Below, one piece after another: positions 25,584 to 33,863 of a stretch of 56,719 nt of DNA (position 1 is the stretch's first letter; each line of letters starts with the position of its first letter). The notes under the pieces are model-generated. The model did not search any database, was not told where the DNA came from, and saw only the letters and a program-made list of their open reading frames with translations. The translations under genes and the position numbers were made by a program. This DNA comes from Devosia sp. Its GTDB lineage: Bacteria > Pseudomonadota > Alphaproteobacteria > Rhizobiales > Devosiaceae. The stretch lies in the NCBI RefSeq assembly GCF_017307495.1, contig NZ_JAFKHE010000033.1:1-56719 (forward strand), read 5' to 3'.

Positions 25584-25886
25584 ATGTCGAAGCAAATCCC
25601 GATTTCAGAAGTCGTCCTCTTTCTCGAGGAGGACTACGGCCAGTCCGTCACATTCCACCTGCAGTGGCGCGACAGAAATAACGGCGGCGTCACGCCGGAG
25701 AGGAACCGCCGCGAGATGCTCGCCATGCGGTCGGTCGTCAACGCCTTCCATTACATTCTCCGCGACACCGAGGGCTTCAAGTCCTTCTGCGAGGCGGTGC
25801 GGCGCAAACGGGGCTCACTGCCCACGGGCGGGGTGGTCGCCCGTATCGACGCTATCCTCGACGAGAAGAAGGCGTCCGCAGAATGA
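25584..25886 (+). CDS. Small phage hypothetical protein
   Basis: A 100-residue helical protein, no named domain, overlapping the primase-helicase gene by four bases (ATGA). Basic stretches such as ERNRREMLAMR suggest nucleic-acid contact. Confidence 0.5.
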   Translation: MSKQIPISEVVLFLEEDYGQSVTFHLQWRDRNNGGVTPERNRREMLAMRSVVNAFHYILRDTEGFKSFCEAVRRKRGSLPTGGVVARIDAILDEKKASAE

Positions 25887-28006
25887 GCGAGGAGATCAAC
25901 TTCGGCCCCATGATGGAGGGCGTCGCCCGCGAGCTGTGGGGTGACCCAAATCCAGCCCACAGCAAGGAGGGCATCGAGCTCCGGTGGGGCGAGAGCGGGA
26001 AGCGGTCCGTCGACCTGGAGAAGGGCACTTGGTTCGACCATCGCGTGAAGGAGGGCGGTGGCGTCCTCGCGCTGATCAAGCAGGAACTGAGCCTCGAGGG
26101 CAACGACGCCTTCGAGTGGCTCAAGGCCAAGGGCTTCCCCATCCCGGACCGCGAGAAATCCCACCAGCAGAAGAAGGGCGGGCTCGGCGAACTCGTCGCC
26201 CGCTTCAGCTACACCGACGAGAACGGCAAGGAGCTCTACGAGGTCTGCCGGTTCGAGAACGGCGAGATCGACCCCGAGTCGGGCAAGCGCAAGAAGACCT
26301 TCCGGCAGCGCCGCAAGGAGCCTGGTCACCCTGACGCCAAGGGCGACGGCTGGGTGTGGAACATCCGCGACGTACGGCGAGTGCTGTATCGCCTGCCCGA
26401 GATCCTCGCAGCCATCGCTCGTGGCGAGGCGATCGTGTTCGTCGAGGGTGAGAAGGCGGTGAAGGCCGCGGTCTCGATCGGCCTCGAGGGCACGACCAAC
26501 GCGATGGGGGCGGAGAAGTGGGAGGATGCGTTCACCGAGCTGCTGCGCGGCGCAGACCTGATCATCATCCCCGACAACGACGTGTCCGGCCGGAACCACG
26601 CCGACCTGGTTGCCTCGTCGGTGCGCGGCGTCGCCAAGCGCGTTCGCGTGATGGAGCTTCCCGCCAAGAAGGCGAAGGACGACATCCACGAGTGGGTGCA
26701 GCAGGGCGGCACGCGCGAGCAGTTCTTCGCTCTGGCCGACAAGATGCCGGATTGGCGCCCGCGCCCTCCTCAGTCGCGGTTCGGCGCGGTTGAGTGGTCG
26801 CGCATGAACGAACCCGGCCGTGAGTACGAGCACCGGATCAAGGGTCTGCTCGCCAAATACGGCGTGGCGATCATCGGCGGCGAGTCGGGTTCGGGTAAGT
26901 CGTTCCTCGCCACAGACATGTCCTTCGCGATCGCGAGGGGCACAGATTATCAGGGCCGCAAGGTGGAGAGGGGCCTGGCGATATACCAGGCCGGTGAGGG
27001 CGGGCTCGGGCTGAAGAAGCGCATGCGCGCCTACAAGATCGAGCACAAGATCGAGGAGGACGTGCCGTTTGTACTGCTGCCGGGCGAGCTCGACCTCCAC
27101 AACAGCGATGACCATGCGAGTAGCTTCATCGCTGAGTGCAAGGCCTGGCGCAGCTACTACGGCCTGCCCATCGGCGTGATCATGATCGACACCTTCGCGA
27201 CGGCCACGCCGGGCGCGAACGAGAACGACGGCGGTGAGGTCAGCAAGATCCTCGCTCGCGCCTCACGCATCGCGAAGGAATGCGAGACCGTCTTGGTGAT
27301 CGTCCACCACATGAACGCCGACGGGAAGAAGTTGCGGGGGCACACCTCCATCCGCGCGAACGTCGACAATGTGCTCCTGGTCTCCAAGGGCGAGACGAAG
27401 GACGCCAACGGCCGGTGGAACCGCAGGGTCGAGCTTGTGAAGGACAAGGAGGGGGCCGACGGCGTGAGCTGGCACTTCGTCCTGAAGCAGGTCGAGGTCG
27501 GGTACGATGCCGATGGCGACATGGTCACGTCGTGCGTGGTCGACGAGCCCGCCAAGGGCGGTCGCGAGCAGCAGGCGATGGAACGCCTTCGCCTCACCAA
27601 CAATGACGAGCTGCTCTATCGCAGCATCAAGACAGCCATCGACGCGCAGGGCATCGACCCTCACCAGGGGCTGCAGCTGCCCAAGCAGGTTCAGAAGGTC
27701 GTGCCGTGGCCAGCGGTGTTCGCCGAGCTCATGCGCAAGTGGACCTACACCGATCTCCCGGACGCCACCCCCGAGGAGAACGAGGCGCGGCGCAAGGACG
27801 TGGTCACCCGTGCGATCGCTCGCAGCGGTGACAAGCTGGTGAAGCTCGGGATGATCGACCGCGACATGACGTTGGGCATCGCCTGGGACCTCGGACTGCC
27901 GCGGTGGGCGAAGGAAGCAGTGCGCGTGCCCGATGAGGCCGAGGGCGCGGCTGCGCAGGAAAATGGGGCTATCCAAGAGGAGTTGATCAGTGACCTCGGG
28001 TTCTAA
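25883..28006 (+). CDS. Phage primase-helicase (Toprim plus RepA-type ATPase)
   Basis: A 707-residue bifunctional replication protein. A Toprim-like primase core includes VFVEGEKAVKAA (Glu188/Glu190) and IIPDNDVSGRNHA (Asp231/Asp233). The RepA/AAA_25-type helicase follows, with Walker A GGESGSGKS (332-340) and Walker B IMIDTFAT. No N-terminal zinc ribbon of the usual DnaG or T7 kind is evident. It should prime and unwind DNA at the phage replication fork and is the largest rightward gene. Confidence 0.85.
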   Translation: MSEEINFGPMMEGVARELWGDPNPAHSKEGIELRWGESGKRSVDLEKGTWFDHRVKEGGGVLALIKQELSLEGNDAFEWLKAKGFPIPDREKSHQQKKGGLGELVARFSYTDENGKELYEVCRFENGEIDPESGKRKKTFRQRRKEPGHPDAKGDGWVWNIRDVRRVLYRLPEILAAIARGEAIVFVEGEKAVKAAVSIGLEGTTNAMGAEKWEDAFTELLRGADLIIIPDNDVSGRNHADLVASSVRGVAKRVRVMELPAKKAKDDIHEWVQQGGTREQFFALADKMPDWRPRPPQSRFGAVEWSRMNEPGREYEHRIKGLLAKYGVAIIGGESGSGKSFLATDMSFAIARGTDYQGRKVERGLAIYQAGEGGLGLKKRMRAYKIEHKIEEDVPFVLLPGELDLHNSDDHASSFIAECKAWRSYYGLPIGVIMIDTFATATPGANENDGGEVSKILARASRIAKECETVLVIVHHMNADGKKLRGHTSIRANVDNVLLVSKGETKDANGRWNRRVELVKDKEGADGVSWHFVLKQVEVGYDADGDMVTSCVVDEPAKGGREQQAMERLRLTNNDELLYRSIKTAIDAQGIDPHQGLQLPKQVQKVVPWPAVFAELMRKWTYTDLPDATPEENEARRKDVVTRAIARSGDKLVKLGMIDRDMTLGIAWDLGLPRWAKEAVRVPDEAEGAAAQENGAIQEELISDLGF

Positions 28007-28313
28007 GTTGCCGGAGCGCTATCGCATCAGGGTGTTTCCGCACCGCAAGTTCAACGACATGTTCGCATGCCGGCTAGAGATCCCGTTCGAGGGGATCTAC
28101 TGGCTGGTCGATGCGGCGAACAACGTCGACTGCTTCCCGTCGCGCGACGCGGCCGAGGCAGCAGCGGCCCGCGCTCTCGTGCCCATCCTGAACCGGCGTG
28201 TCACGCTGCCGAGCAAGGAGTGGAAGAAGCCCGAGAAGGTGGCGCGGAAAATCGCGCAGCACGGCACCCCCGAGCTCGAGTTCGGGTTCTTCGGAGCCCT
28301 CCGCGATGCATGA
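27990..28313 (+). CDS. Small phage hypothetical protein
   Basis: A 107-residue protein. It starts with GTG, preceded by AAGAGGAG, inside the end of the primase-helicase gene. There is an aromatic/beta segment (FEGIYWLVDAANNVDCFPS) but no known domain. Confidence 0.5.
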   Translation: MTSGSKLPERYRIRVFPHRKFNDMFACRLEIPFEGIYWLVDAANNVDCFPSRDAAEAAAARALVPILNRRVTLPSKEWKKPEKVARKIAQHGTPELEFGFFGALRDA

Positions 28314-28593
28314 CGAGCGCGTCAAGTACCAGGTGTATGTCCTTTGGCTCAAAGGACATTCCCTCTCGACGATCGGCCACTGGACCAAGCTGCGCACGAA
28401 GCAGCTAGCCGGCATCGTCAATCGCTCGCCCTGGGTGAACCGGTCGGCCATGTCGCACGACGATCGCCAGGCAGCCCTGAACGAACTCAAGGCAATTCGC
28501 ATCGGTGCAGATGGGAAGCCACTCGATCGCGGCATGTTCGACCGCATCGACTGGACCCCCCTGCCGCTTACCAAGGATCAGGTCCGTGGCTGA
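28306..28593 (+). CDS. Small phage hypothetical protein, HTH-like
   Basis: A 95-residue basic protein. KYQVYVLWLKGHSLSTIGHWTKLRTKQLAGIVNRS resembles a helix-turn-helix of homeodomain or resolvase type. The ATG overlaps the previous gene by eight bases. It is probably a DNA-binding early protein. Confidence 0.5.
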   Translation: MHDERVKYQVYVLWLKGHSLSTIGHWTKLRTKQLAGIVNRSPWVNRSAMSHDDRQAALNELKAIRIGADGKPLDRGMFDRIDWTPLPLTKDQVRG

Positions 28594-29317
28594 AGAAGAC
28601 AGCATCGCAAACCGACTGAAGGCACTGCGCGAGGGCCGCGAGGGCTCGCCCCTCGTGCCTGTCACGGGGCGAGAGCAGGGCAAGCTCCACGCCAGCTTGC
28701 CGGGCATGGAGGGGCGCACGGCGAGGATCCGCGCCATCGCGGACAAAGTGCGCACCATCACTCCGTTCGAGGCGACCGGCGCCCCATTCGAGAACCTGCT
28801 CTTCACCGACCAGCTAGCGCGGCCAGGCGAGGACAAAGACCTCGCCATGCTGCGCGCCGAGGCGGGCTTCCGGTTCCGCGACGACATCGAGCGCGCCCAG
28901 TTGTCGACACTGTCGGCCAAGCCGATCCGTGACAGTGGCGGTGGTGGCGGCAGCCGCAGCACGGTCGCGGACGTGAAGATCTACGCCATGCAGTCGATCG
29001 GTCGCCTGCGGGACAACATGCCTCGCGGGACCTTCAATCTGCTCGAGGCGTTCCTGATCAACGACCAGTGGCTGCTGGACGCGCCGAAGCCCAAGCGAAA
29101 GGCAAAGAGCGGGGCTGAGCGTCGGCGGCAAAAGAAGAAGGCGGAGGCGCACTGGGAGCTGATGCTCAACCAGGTGCTGTGTGGGCTGGACACGTTGGCG
29201 GTACACTATGACCTGTTGCGCTATCCCGAGTTTGCCGAAAGATGGCCAGGGGCGAGCTATGGGCGGTCCCAAGTGATCTCTGATCGGGACGTATCGGAAG
29301 CGGGTGCTGGCGACTAG
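28586..29317 (+). CDS. Phage hypothetical protein at remnant end
   Basis: A 243-residue protein starting at GTG within the previous gene (overlap of eight bases). It has a low-complexity SGGGGGSRS patch near residue 115 and a highly basic KPKRKAKSGAERRRQKKK stretch around 170. No named domain. It is the last phage gene; the C-terminus (ISDRDVSEAGAGD) ends just before the metal island, so it may be clipped there. Confidence 0.55.
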   Translation: MAEEDSIANRLKALREGREGSPLVPVTGREQGKLHASLPGMEGRTARIRAIADKVRTITPFEATGAPFENLLFTDQLARPGEDKDLAMLRAEAGFRFRDDIERAQLSTLSAKPIRDSGGGGGSRSTVADVKIYAMQSIGRLRDNMPRGTFNLLEAFLINDQWLLDAPKPKRKAKSGAERRRQKKKAEAHWELMLNQVLCGLDTLAVHYDLLRYPEFAERWPGASYGRSQVISDRDVSEAGAGD

Positions 29318-29400
29318 TCGAAATGCAAGATTGGGCATATCGGTCGGCGCAGCTTCCGCAGCGGCAAGAATGTATGGGTCCGAAATAAGGATCGCCTCGA
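29318..29400. other. Junction between phage remnant and metal island
   Basis: An 83-base stretch that belongs to neither side by coding content. No direct repeat, att-like core or insertion-sequence end was recognised in it. Confidence 0.4.
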
Positions 29401-29845
29401 CTACGGAATTCCGTTGCCGGTGATGAGAGCGGCCCAGAGTAGCAGGCCAACACCGGTCGTGATCGCCACGTCGGCAATGTTGAACGCTGCGAAGTGCCAG
29501 CCCGCCGCGTGCAGGTCCAAGAAATCGGTGACCGCGCCATCGGGCAGGCGATCGATCAGGTTGCCCAACGCGCCACCCATTGCACCATACCCAGCCCGAT
29601 CGAGCGGCCTGCGGGCCCATTAGGCCAGCCCCAGGAAGAAGGTCGACACTGTGAGCGCGAGCATGAGCAGAACCACGTAGCCGTGCACGCCTTCGGCCGC
29701 CAGGATGCCGAAGCTCACGCCGGTGTTGAAGCCCAGGCGCAGAGCGAAGAACGGCAAGACAGCGTCATCACACCCAGGCCTTGGTTCCAAGATCAATGGC
29801 GACGATGCCGCCGATCGCGGCCAAGAGAACCAGCCGTGCGATCAC
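29401..29845 (-). pseudogene. lspA: Broken lspA (signal peptidase II)
   Basis: LspA signatures are still readable across frames: IDLGTKAW near the start, FNTGVSFGIL, and GALGNLIDRLPDGAVTDFLDLHAAG followed by AFNIADVAITTG. The first segment (GTG start at 29845, overlapping the CDF stop) ends at a TGA near 29768. A frameshift is then needed. Within the second frame, an in-frame TAA at 29620 interrupts the sequence between GLA and WARRPLD. Two lesions mean no full-length product. In metal operons LspA partners heavy-metal exporters; an intact copy exists at 51428. Confidence 0.85.
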
Positions 29846-30729
29846 GCAGCCCCGCGCGCCGTCTTTAGGTCTGACCGGGCATCTCTGATGATCGACCAGG
29901 CGGATTGCAGGAACAGGCCCGCCACGGCAAATGCTACGATCAGATCCGGCCAAGGCGAATTCAGCGCCCATACTAGACCGGCCGCAACAACCACCGCGAG
30001 GTTGCCGATCGCGTCATTGCGCGAGAACAGCCACACCGCGCGCATATTGGCGTCGCCCTTTCGGTGCGGAATCAGGACCAAAGCCGCGAGTACGTTGACG
30101 ACGAAGGCGACGATCGCAAAACCCGCCATCAGCAGCGTCTGGGGCTCGTGTTCCACAAACACCCGGTAGAGCGTCGAGCCGATGACGCCGAAGCCAAGCA
30201 AGGCAAGAAAGATGCCCTGCAGCAGCGCCGCGCGGGCCCGGGCTGCAAGGCCCCACCCGACTGCGATCAAGCCGAGGAACGAGATCAGACCGTCCCCAAT
30301 GAAGTCTAGGGAGTCGGCCTGCAAGGCTTGCGAACCCGCAAGGAAGCTGCCTCCGATTTCGGCCACGCCGTAACCGACATTCAGCAGAACGACGATCCAC
30401 AGTGCCCGCTTGTAAGCCGGCGTCACATGCGACAGGTCAGGGATGCGATCGTCGTCGTCATCGCCGTCCTCGTCATGGTCGTGTTCGCCACCCGAGGCCT
30501 TTGGCCCGTCGAGACGGTCGAGCTGATAGCCGAGCTCGGTAACCGCGTTTTCGACCACCGGCAGGCGGACTGCAGGATCGTCGACCTCGAGGGTCATGAT
30601 CTGTGAGGCGATTGACACCTTCACGTCGGAGACGCCAGAGACTTTTCGCGCGGCGCCTTCGATCTTGGCCGCGCAGGAGGCGCAGTCCATGCCTGTGACG
30701 TGATAGCGGGCTGTCGCAGCAGCACTCAT
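29842..30729 (-). CDS. HMA domain-CDF cation efflux fusion
   Basis: A 295-residue exporter. The N-terminal heavy-metal-associated domain has GMDCASC (Cys16, Cys19); an acidic/His linker (HDHDEDGDDDDD) follows; then come about six membrane helices of the cation diffusion facilitator fold. Metal-site residues lie in ADSLDFIGD (TM2) and RNDAIGN (TM5), a variant of the usual HxxxD arrangement. It should export divalent metals from the cytoplasm. It lies between a PaaK-like gene (overlap ATGA) and lspA, under a CadR-like MerR promoter. Confidence 0.85.
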   Translation of the reverse strand: MSAAATARYHVTGMDCASCAAKIEGAARKVSGVSDVKVSIASQIMTLEVDDPAVRLPVVENAVTELGYQLDRLDGPKASGGEHDHDEDGDDDDDRIPDLSHVTPAYKRALWIVVLLNVGYGVAEIGGSFLAGSQALQADSLDFIGDGLISFLGLIAVGWGLAARARAALLQGIFLALLGFGVIGSTLYRVFVEHEPQTLLMAGFAIVAFVVNVLAALVLIPHRKGDANMRAVWLFSRNDAIGNLAVVVAAGLVWALNSPWPDLIVAFAVAGLFLQSAWSIIRDARSDLKTARGAA

Positions 30730-32096
30730 GGGCTAGGTCCTTTGGGTTTGAAGGGAATAATCGGGCGGACTTTGCCACCTTGGGTTTGTTCGGGCGCTTC
30801 ATCGCCGCGCTCGAGCCGCAAGTGCTCGAGGCCATGGCGCTTGAGCAAGTCCCGCATGTCGCCTTCGACCCGCCGCCACACCACGACAGGGTCGCCGGAG
30901 ACCCTCATGCGCACGCGCAGCGCATCGGGCGCGGTCTGCACCACCTGGTAGAGATCGATGCCGGGCACCGGATCGAGCAGCGTTGAGAAGACCATCGGCG
31001 GCATAGCCACGTCCTGCCCGTCCCGGCCAACAAGGCGCACGACATCGGAGGTGCGGCCCTGCACCCGGATCGCCGGGAAAGGGCTGCCGCAAGGGCAGGG
31101 GTCAGGGCGCTCGACGACGCTATCGCCGAGATCGTAGCGCAGCACCGGCTGCAGGCGGTTTGCGAGGTTGCTCACCAGCACCGTGTGTGAGACGTGGCCT
31201 TTGGGCACCGGCTTGTAGCTTGCATCGACCGGCTCGAGCGTGGCCCAGTCGGTGTTCACGTGCAGCCAGCCGTGGTCGCAGCTGGCGCTTAGGAAGGGCA
31301 CTTCAGTTGAGGCGTAGGTATTCCCTACTTTCGCGCCAAAGGCGCGTGCGATGCGCAGGTATTCTTCGGGCGCGAGGCCCTCGGCCGCAAGTGTCAGGAG
31401 GACCGGATGGACATGGAGCCGCCCCTCTTCTTGCTCGGTTGCAAGCAACGAAGCAATGCTCGCATACGGTGCAATCAGCGCCGGCCGAAACTCGTTGAGC
31501 TTGGTCACGATCTCCGGAATCGGATCGTGCACCGAGAGCTGCAGCAGCTTTTCCTTGAGCCGGCGTTTGATTCCGGCCGCTCCCACTGCCGAGGCGAAGT
31601 GCCCGCCCTTGGCCATCACCATCGCCATTCGCCCGCCGCTGGCGATGATTCTCACGAAATCACCGAACGACAGCCAGCTCGTGATCGCGCGAACTGCGAT
31701 TGCCTGCGTGACGGTAAGTGCGTGCCGATCAGACAGGAAAATGCCCTTGGTACCGCTAGTGCCCGAAGTGGTCGCGAGCGTATGGCCGTGAAACGGCTCG
31801 CCGACCTTGGTAGCGTCGTCGGCAAAGGCCTGTGCTTCGGAGAGATGCACCGACCGATCGGTGAGCCATTCGTCGAAGGCACCCATCAGGGCCTTCTTGT
31901 CGGTCGTGGGCAGCAGCTCCACGCTTGCAGTCCCTTCCGGCAGATCGGCGTAAAGCCGCTCATAGTAGGGTGATTTGGTCCTCGCGAGCGCGATCATCGC
32001 CCCCAGGCGCTCGCGCTGCCGGCGGGCTATGCCCTCAGGCCCTTGCTTCTTTGCGCGCCGGACATCGAGCACGAGACCGAGCAGGTCCTCACCCAT
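30726..32096 (-). CDS. PaaK-like adenylate-forming enzyme (AMP-binding)
   Basis: A 456-residue enzyme of the phenylacetate-CoA ligase/CapK-like group. Adenylation motifs are TTSGTSGTKG (A3-like), NTYASTE (A5-like), LRYDLGDSV (A7-like) and GRTSDVVR (A8-like). A CPCGSPFP cluster is a possible zinc-binding loop. These enzymes activate carboxylic acids with ATP. The substrate is unknown. An AAGGAGG site precedes the ATG; in-frame sequence further upstream would run through the promoter. It is the first gene of a MerR-controlled leftward operon, so it probably has a metal-linked job. Confidence 0.85.
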   Translation of the reverse strand: MGEDLLGLVLDVRRAKKQGPEGIARRQRERLGAMIALARTKSPYYERLYADLPEGTASVELLPTTDKKALMGAFDEWLTDRSVHLSEAQAFADDATKVGEPFHGHTLATTSGTSGTKGIFLSDRHALTVTQAIAVRAITSWLSFGDFVRIIASGGRMAMVMAKGGHFASAVGAAGIKRRLKEKLLQLSVHDPIPEIVTKLNEFRPALIAPYASIASLLATEQEEGRLHVHPVLLTLAAEGLAPEEYLRIARAFGAKVGNTYASTEVPFLSASCDHGWLHVNTDWATLEPVDASYKPVPKGHVSHTVLVSNLANRLQPVLRYDLGDSVVERPDPCPCGSPFPAIRVQGRTSDVVRLVGRDGQDVAMPPMVFSTLLDPVPGIDLYQVVQTAPDALRVRMRVSGDPVVVWRRVEGDMRDLLKRHGLEHLRLERGDEAPEQTQGGKVRPIIPFKPKGPSP

Positions 32097-32151
32097 GCGA
32101 AGGCCTCCTTTCTCGGTATGCCGAACGCGCCCTTGCAGTGAATTGCCCAAC

Positions 32152-32182
32152 AGCCTACATCCTGTAGTCACTACAGGAGCAA
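32152..32182 (-). promoter_or_regulatory. MerR-type promoter/operator
   Basis: Read leftward, -35 TTGCTC (32177-32182) and -10 TAGGCT (32152-32157) are separated by 19 bases. Inside the spacer is the perfect dyad CCTGTAGTCACTACAGG (32161-32177). The over-long spacer and centred dyad are hallmarks of MerR/CadR/ZntR activation. Confidence 0.8.
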
Positions 32183-32190
32183 GAGTGAAA

Positions 32191-32577
32191 ATGCAGATCG
32201 GGGACCTATCGCGCGAGACCGGCGTAAACATCGAGACTATCCGCTATTACGAGCGGATCGGCGTGCTGCCCAAGCCCGGCCGTCAGATGAACGGGCGGCG
32301 CACCTACGCCGAGCAAGACGCTGGTCGCCTTGGCTTCATCCGACATGCCCGCGATCTTGGGTTTGAGCTGGCCGACATACGCACTCTGCTTGCCCTGCAG
32401 GAACAGCCCGAGGCCTCCTGCGAGGCCGCGAGCCGCATTGCACAGGCGCAGCTCGAGGCAGTCGAAAGCCGTATCGCCAAGCTGCAGAACCTGCAGGCCG
32501 AACTCTCGCGCATGGTGTCTGAATGCCGGAAAGGGGTCGTCGCACAATGCCGCGTCATTGAAGCGCTCGCTCGATAG
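32191..32577 (+). CDS. MerR-family metal regulator (CadR-like)
   Basis: A 128-residue regulator with an N-terminal winged helix (MQIGDLSRETGVNIETIRYYER) and dimer helix. Cysteines at positions 77, 112 and 120 match the CadR/ZntR metal-site spacing, so cadmium, zinc or lead is likely. The ATG is preceded by AAGAGTGAAA; a GTG six bases earlier is possible. It is divergent from the PaaK-like/CDF operon across the operator and should activate it. Confidence 0.85.
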   Translation: MQIGDLSRETGVNIETIRYYERIGVLPKPGRQMNGRRTYAEQDAGRLGFIRHARDLGFELADIRTLLALQEQPEASCEAASRIAQAQLEAVESRIAKLQNLQAELSRMVSECRKGVVAQCRVIEALAR

Positions 32578-32663
32578 CGTTGGTCGGGCCGTTTGGCTGA
32601 CCGCGAACCCGACGGCTGGTTTTTGGGGGCCACCCAACATCGCTTTCGACACGACGTTGTGAC

Positions 32664-32694
32664 TTGACCTTCCCATCGTGGAAAGGAGCACGCT
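32664..32694 (+). promoter_or_regulatory. CueR-type operator remnant
   Basis: TTGACC followed by CCTTCCCATCGTGGAAAGG (32668-32686) is the copper-responsive CueR-type sequence pattern. With 19-base spacing the -10 would be CACGCT, which is poor. No cueR-like gene with matching Cys residues is adjacent. It may be a relic of a lost copper operon. Confidence 0.5.
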
Positions 32695-32719
32695 TTCCGG
32701 ATCGGTAGGAGTCGAAAAC

Positions 32720-32932
32720 GTGATCATCCGTGAGACTTCAAACCTTGAACGTGTCGTTCTCGATGCGCTGAAGTGCGCTTGCCGAGAGGATCGGCTGGAT
32801 ATTGCCGACTTCATGTTGGCGGCGCTCGAAAAGCTCGACCAGGAGAGGTCCGGCGCACAGGCCGGCGAACGTCCAGTAACAAAGGCGTATCGTGAGATCG
32901 ATGCCCCTTTTCGCCGGCGGGGGCGCAAATGA
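32720..32932 (+). CDS. Small hypothetical protein
   Basis: A 70-residue protein with a GTG start eight bases after TAGGAG. It carries CKAC-like cysteines (LKCACREDRLDIADFMLAALEKL) and a basic tail. No known family. It follows the CueR-like site, so it may be metal-linked. An upstream GTG within the operator is rejected. Confidence 0.5.
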   Translation: MIIRETSNLERVVLDALKCACREDRLDIADFMLAALEKLDQERSGAQAGERPVTKAYREIDAPFRRRGRK

Positions 32933-32945
32933 TCGGTTCGAGACG

Positions 32946-33386
32946 CTACCTGCGCCGGAGGACTTCGTTCCCCGATGCGGCCCAGTCGATCATGCCGCCG
33001 GCAAGATGGGACACGTTGGTGTAGCCTATCGCTGACAGCTCATTGCCCGCGATCTCGCTCATACGGCCGCTCCGACAGTAGAGAACGATCTCCGCGCTCT
33101 TGTCCGCCGGCAGGAGATCGAGGTTTTGGCCGATCTGGTCGAACGGGATGAATACATCCGTCCCTGAGATCTCGCCCTCGTAGGGAACGTGGACGTTCAC
33201 GAGAACGAAGTTCTTTTCGCGCAGCCGCTGCGCCAACTGAGCACTTGTGATGGTTTGGAGCGCCGGCGAGGATTGCTCGGCGCCAAATGACGCACCGGAA
33301 GGAGCAATCGCCGCGATGGATATCACGCTCGCGATAAGTCCAAGGAAGGTCCGGCGATTGCTACGTTCGATCACGGATTTCATCAT
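32946..33386 (-). CDS. Rhodanese-domain protein, exported
   Basis: A 146-residue single rhodanese domain with a twin-arginine-like N-terminus (NRRTFLGLIASVIS). Cys104 in VLYCRSGRMS is the sulfur-carrying catalytic residue. It probably handles persulfide or metal-bound sulfur in the periplasm. The start overlaps the cytochrome gene (33383). It is the last gene of the eleven-gene leftward operon. Confidence 0.85.
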   Translation of the reverse strand: MMKSVIERSNRRTFLGLIASVISIAAIAPSGASFGAEQSSPALQTITSAQLAQRLREKNFVLVNVHVPYEGEISGTDVFIPFDQIGQNLDLLPADKSAEIVLYCRSGRMSEIAGNELSAIGYTNVSHLAGGMIDWAASGNEVLRRR

Positions 33387-33856
33387 AGCGGATCATCCTG
33401 CGATCGTTCAGCCTGGTAGGCTCTCGGGCGATCCGGCCAGGTACTCTTTATGTAAGCGAGCACGGCGGCGATCTCTTCGTCAGAGAGCTTGCTTCCAAAC
33501 GCCGGCATGTCGCTCTCATAGTCAGGAACCACCGCCCCTAGTCCGCCCTTGGTGATCCTGAAGAGGGCCTTGTCCGAATGGTGCCAGGTGTGCCCGCTTT
33601 CGTCGTGCGGGGGCGCCGGCATCCGGCCATTGTCGAGCCGCCGCTTCCAGTCCGGCTGCCCCTCGAGGTTCGCACCGTGGCAGGAAGCGCAGTTCTCCGC
33701 ATAAACTGTGCGCCCGAGTGCCACCTGCTCGACCGTCACCGGCTCGCCAAGAATGGTAAGCCCTTCGGGCAGCCCAGTCGGCTGACCCCGCACAACGGCA
33801 GCCAGCGCGATCAGCGCCGCCACTGTCACTACTGGAACGATCAGTCTCCAGCGCAT
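33383..33856 (-). CDS. Class I cytochrome c
   Basis: A 157-residue periplasmic protein. The N-terminal signal anchor is LIVPVVTVAALIALAAV. Heme attachment is CASCH (Cys56, Cys59, His60), and Met117 in ESDMPAFG is the likely axial ligand. The fold is a small cytochrome c with a typical ENCASCHGANLEGQPDW start. It would pass electrons between periplasmic redox partners. It sits between the DUF411 and rhodanese genes, with only short gaps. Confidence 0.9.
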   Translation of the reverse strand: MRWRLIVPVVTVAALIALAAVVRGQPTGLPEGLTILGEPVTVEQVALGRTVYAENCASCHGANLEGQPDWKRRLDNGRMPAPPHDESGHTWHHSDKALFRITKGGLGAVVPDYESDMPAFGSKLSDEEIAAVLAYIKSTWPDRPRAYQAERSQDDPL

Positions 33857-33863
33857 CGTTTCC

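Larger units (their letters stand above)
11588..29317. mobile_element. Prophage remnant (early region only)
   Basis: This block has lambdoid-like architecture: a leftward operon of recombination genes (21094 to 11588), a repressor and Cro-like pair with repeated operator-like sites, and a rightward replication operon (22063 to 29317). Genes overlap at ATGA or GTGA as in phages. No integrase, excisionase, terminase, portal, capsid, tail or lysis gene was seen, so it is likely defective and truncated at the right by the metal island. The boundaries are those of the outermost phage-like genes; no att sites were identified. Confidence 0.8.

Noticed and set aside
25751..27115. Leftward open frame of about 454 codons
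   Set aside because: It is the antisense of the primase-helicase gene, with Leu/Ala/Arg/Val-rich low complexity.
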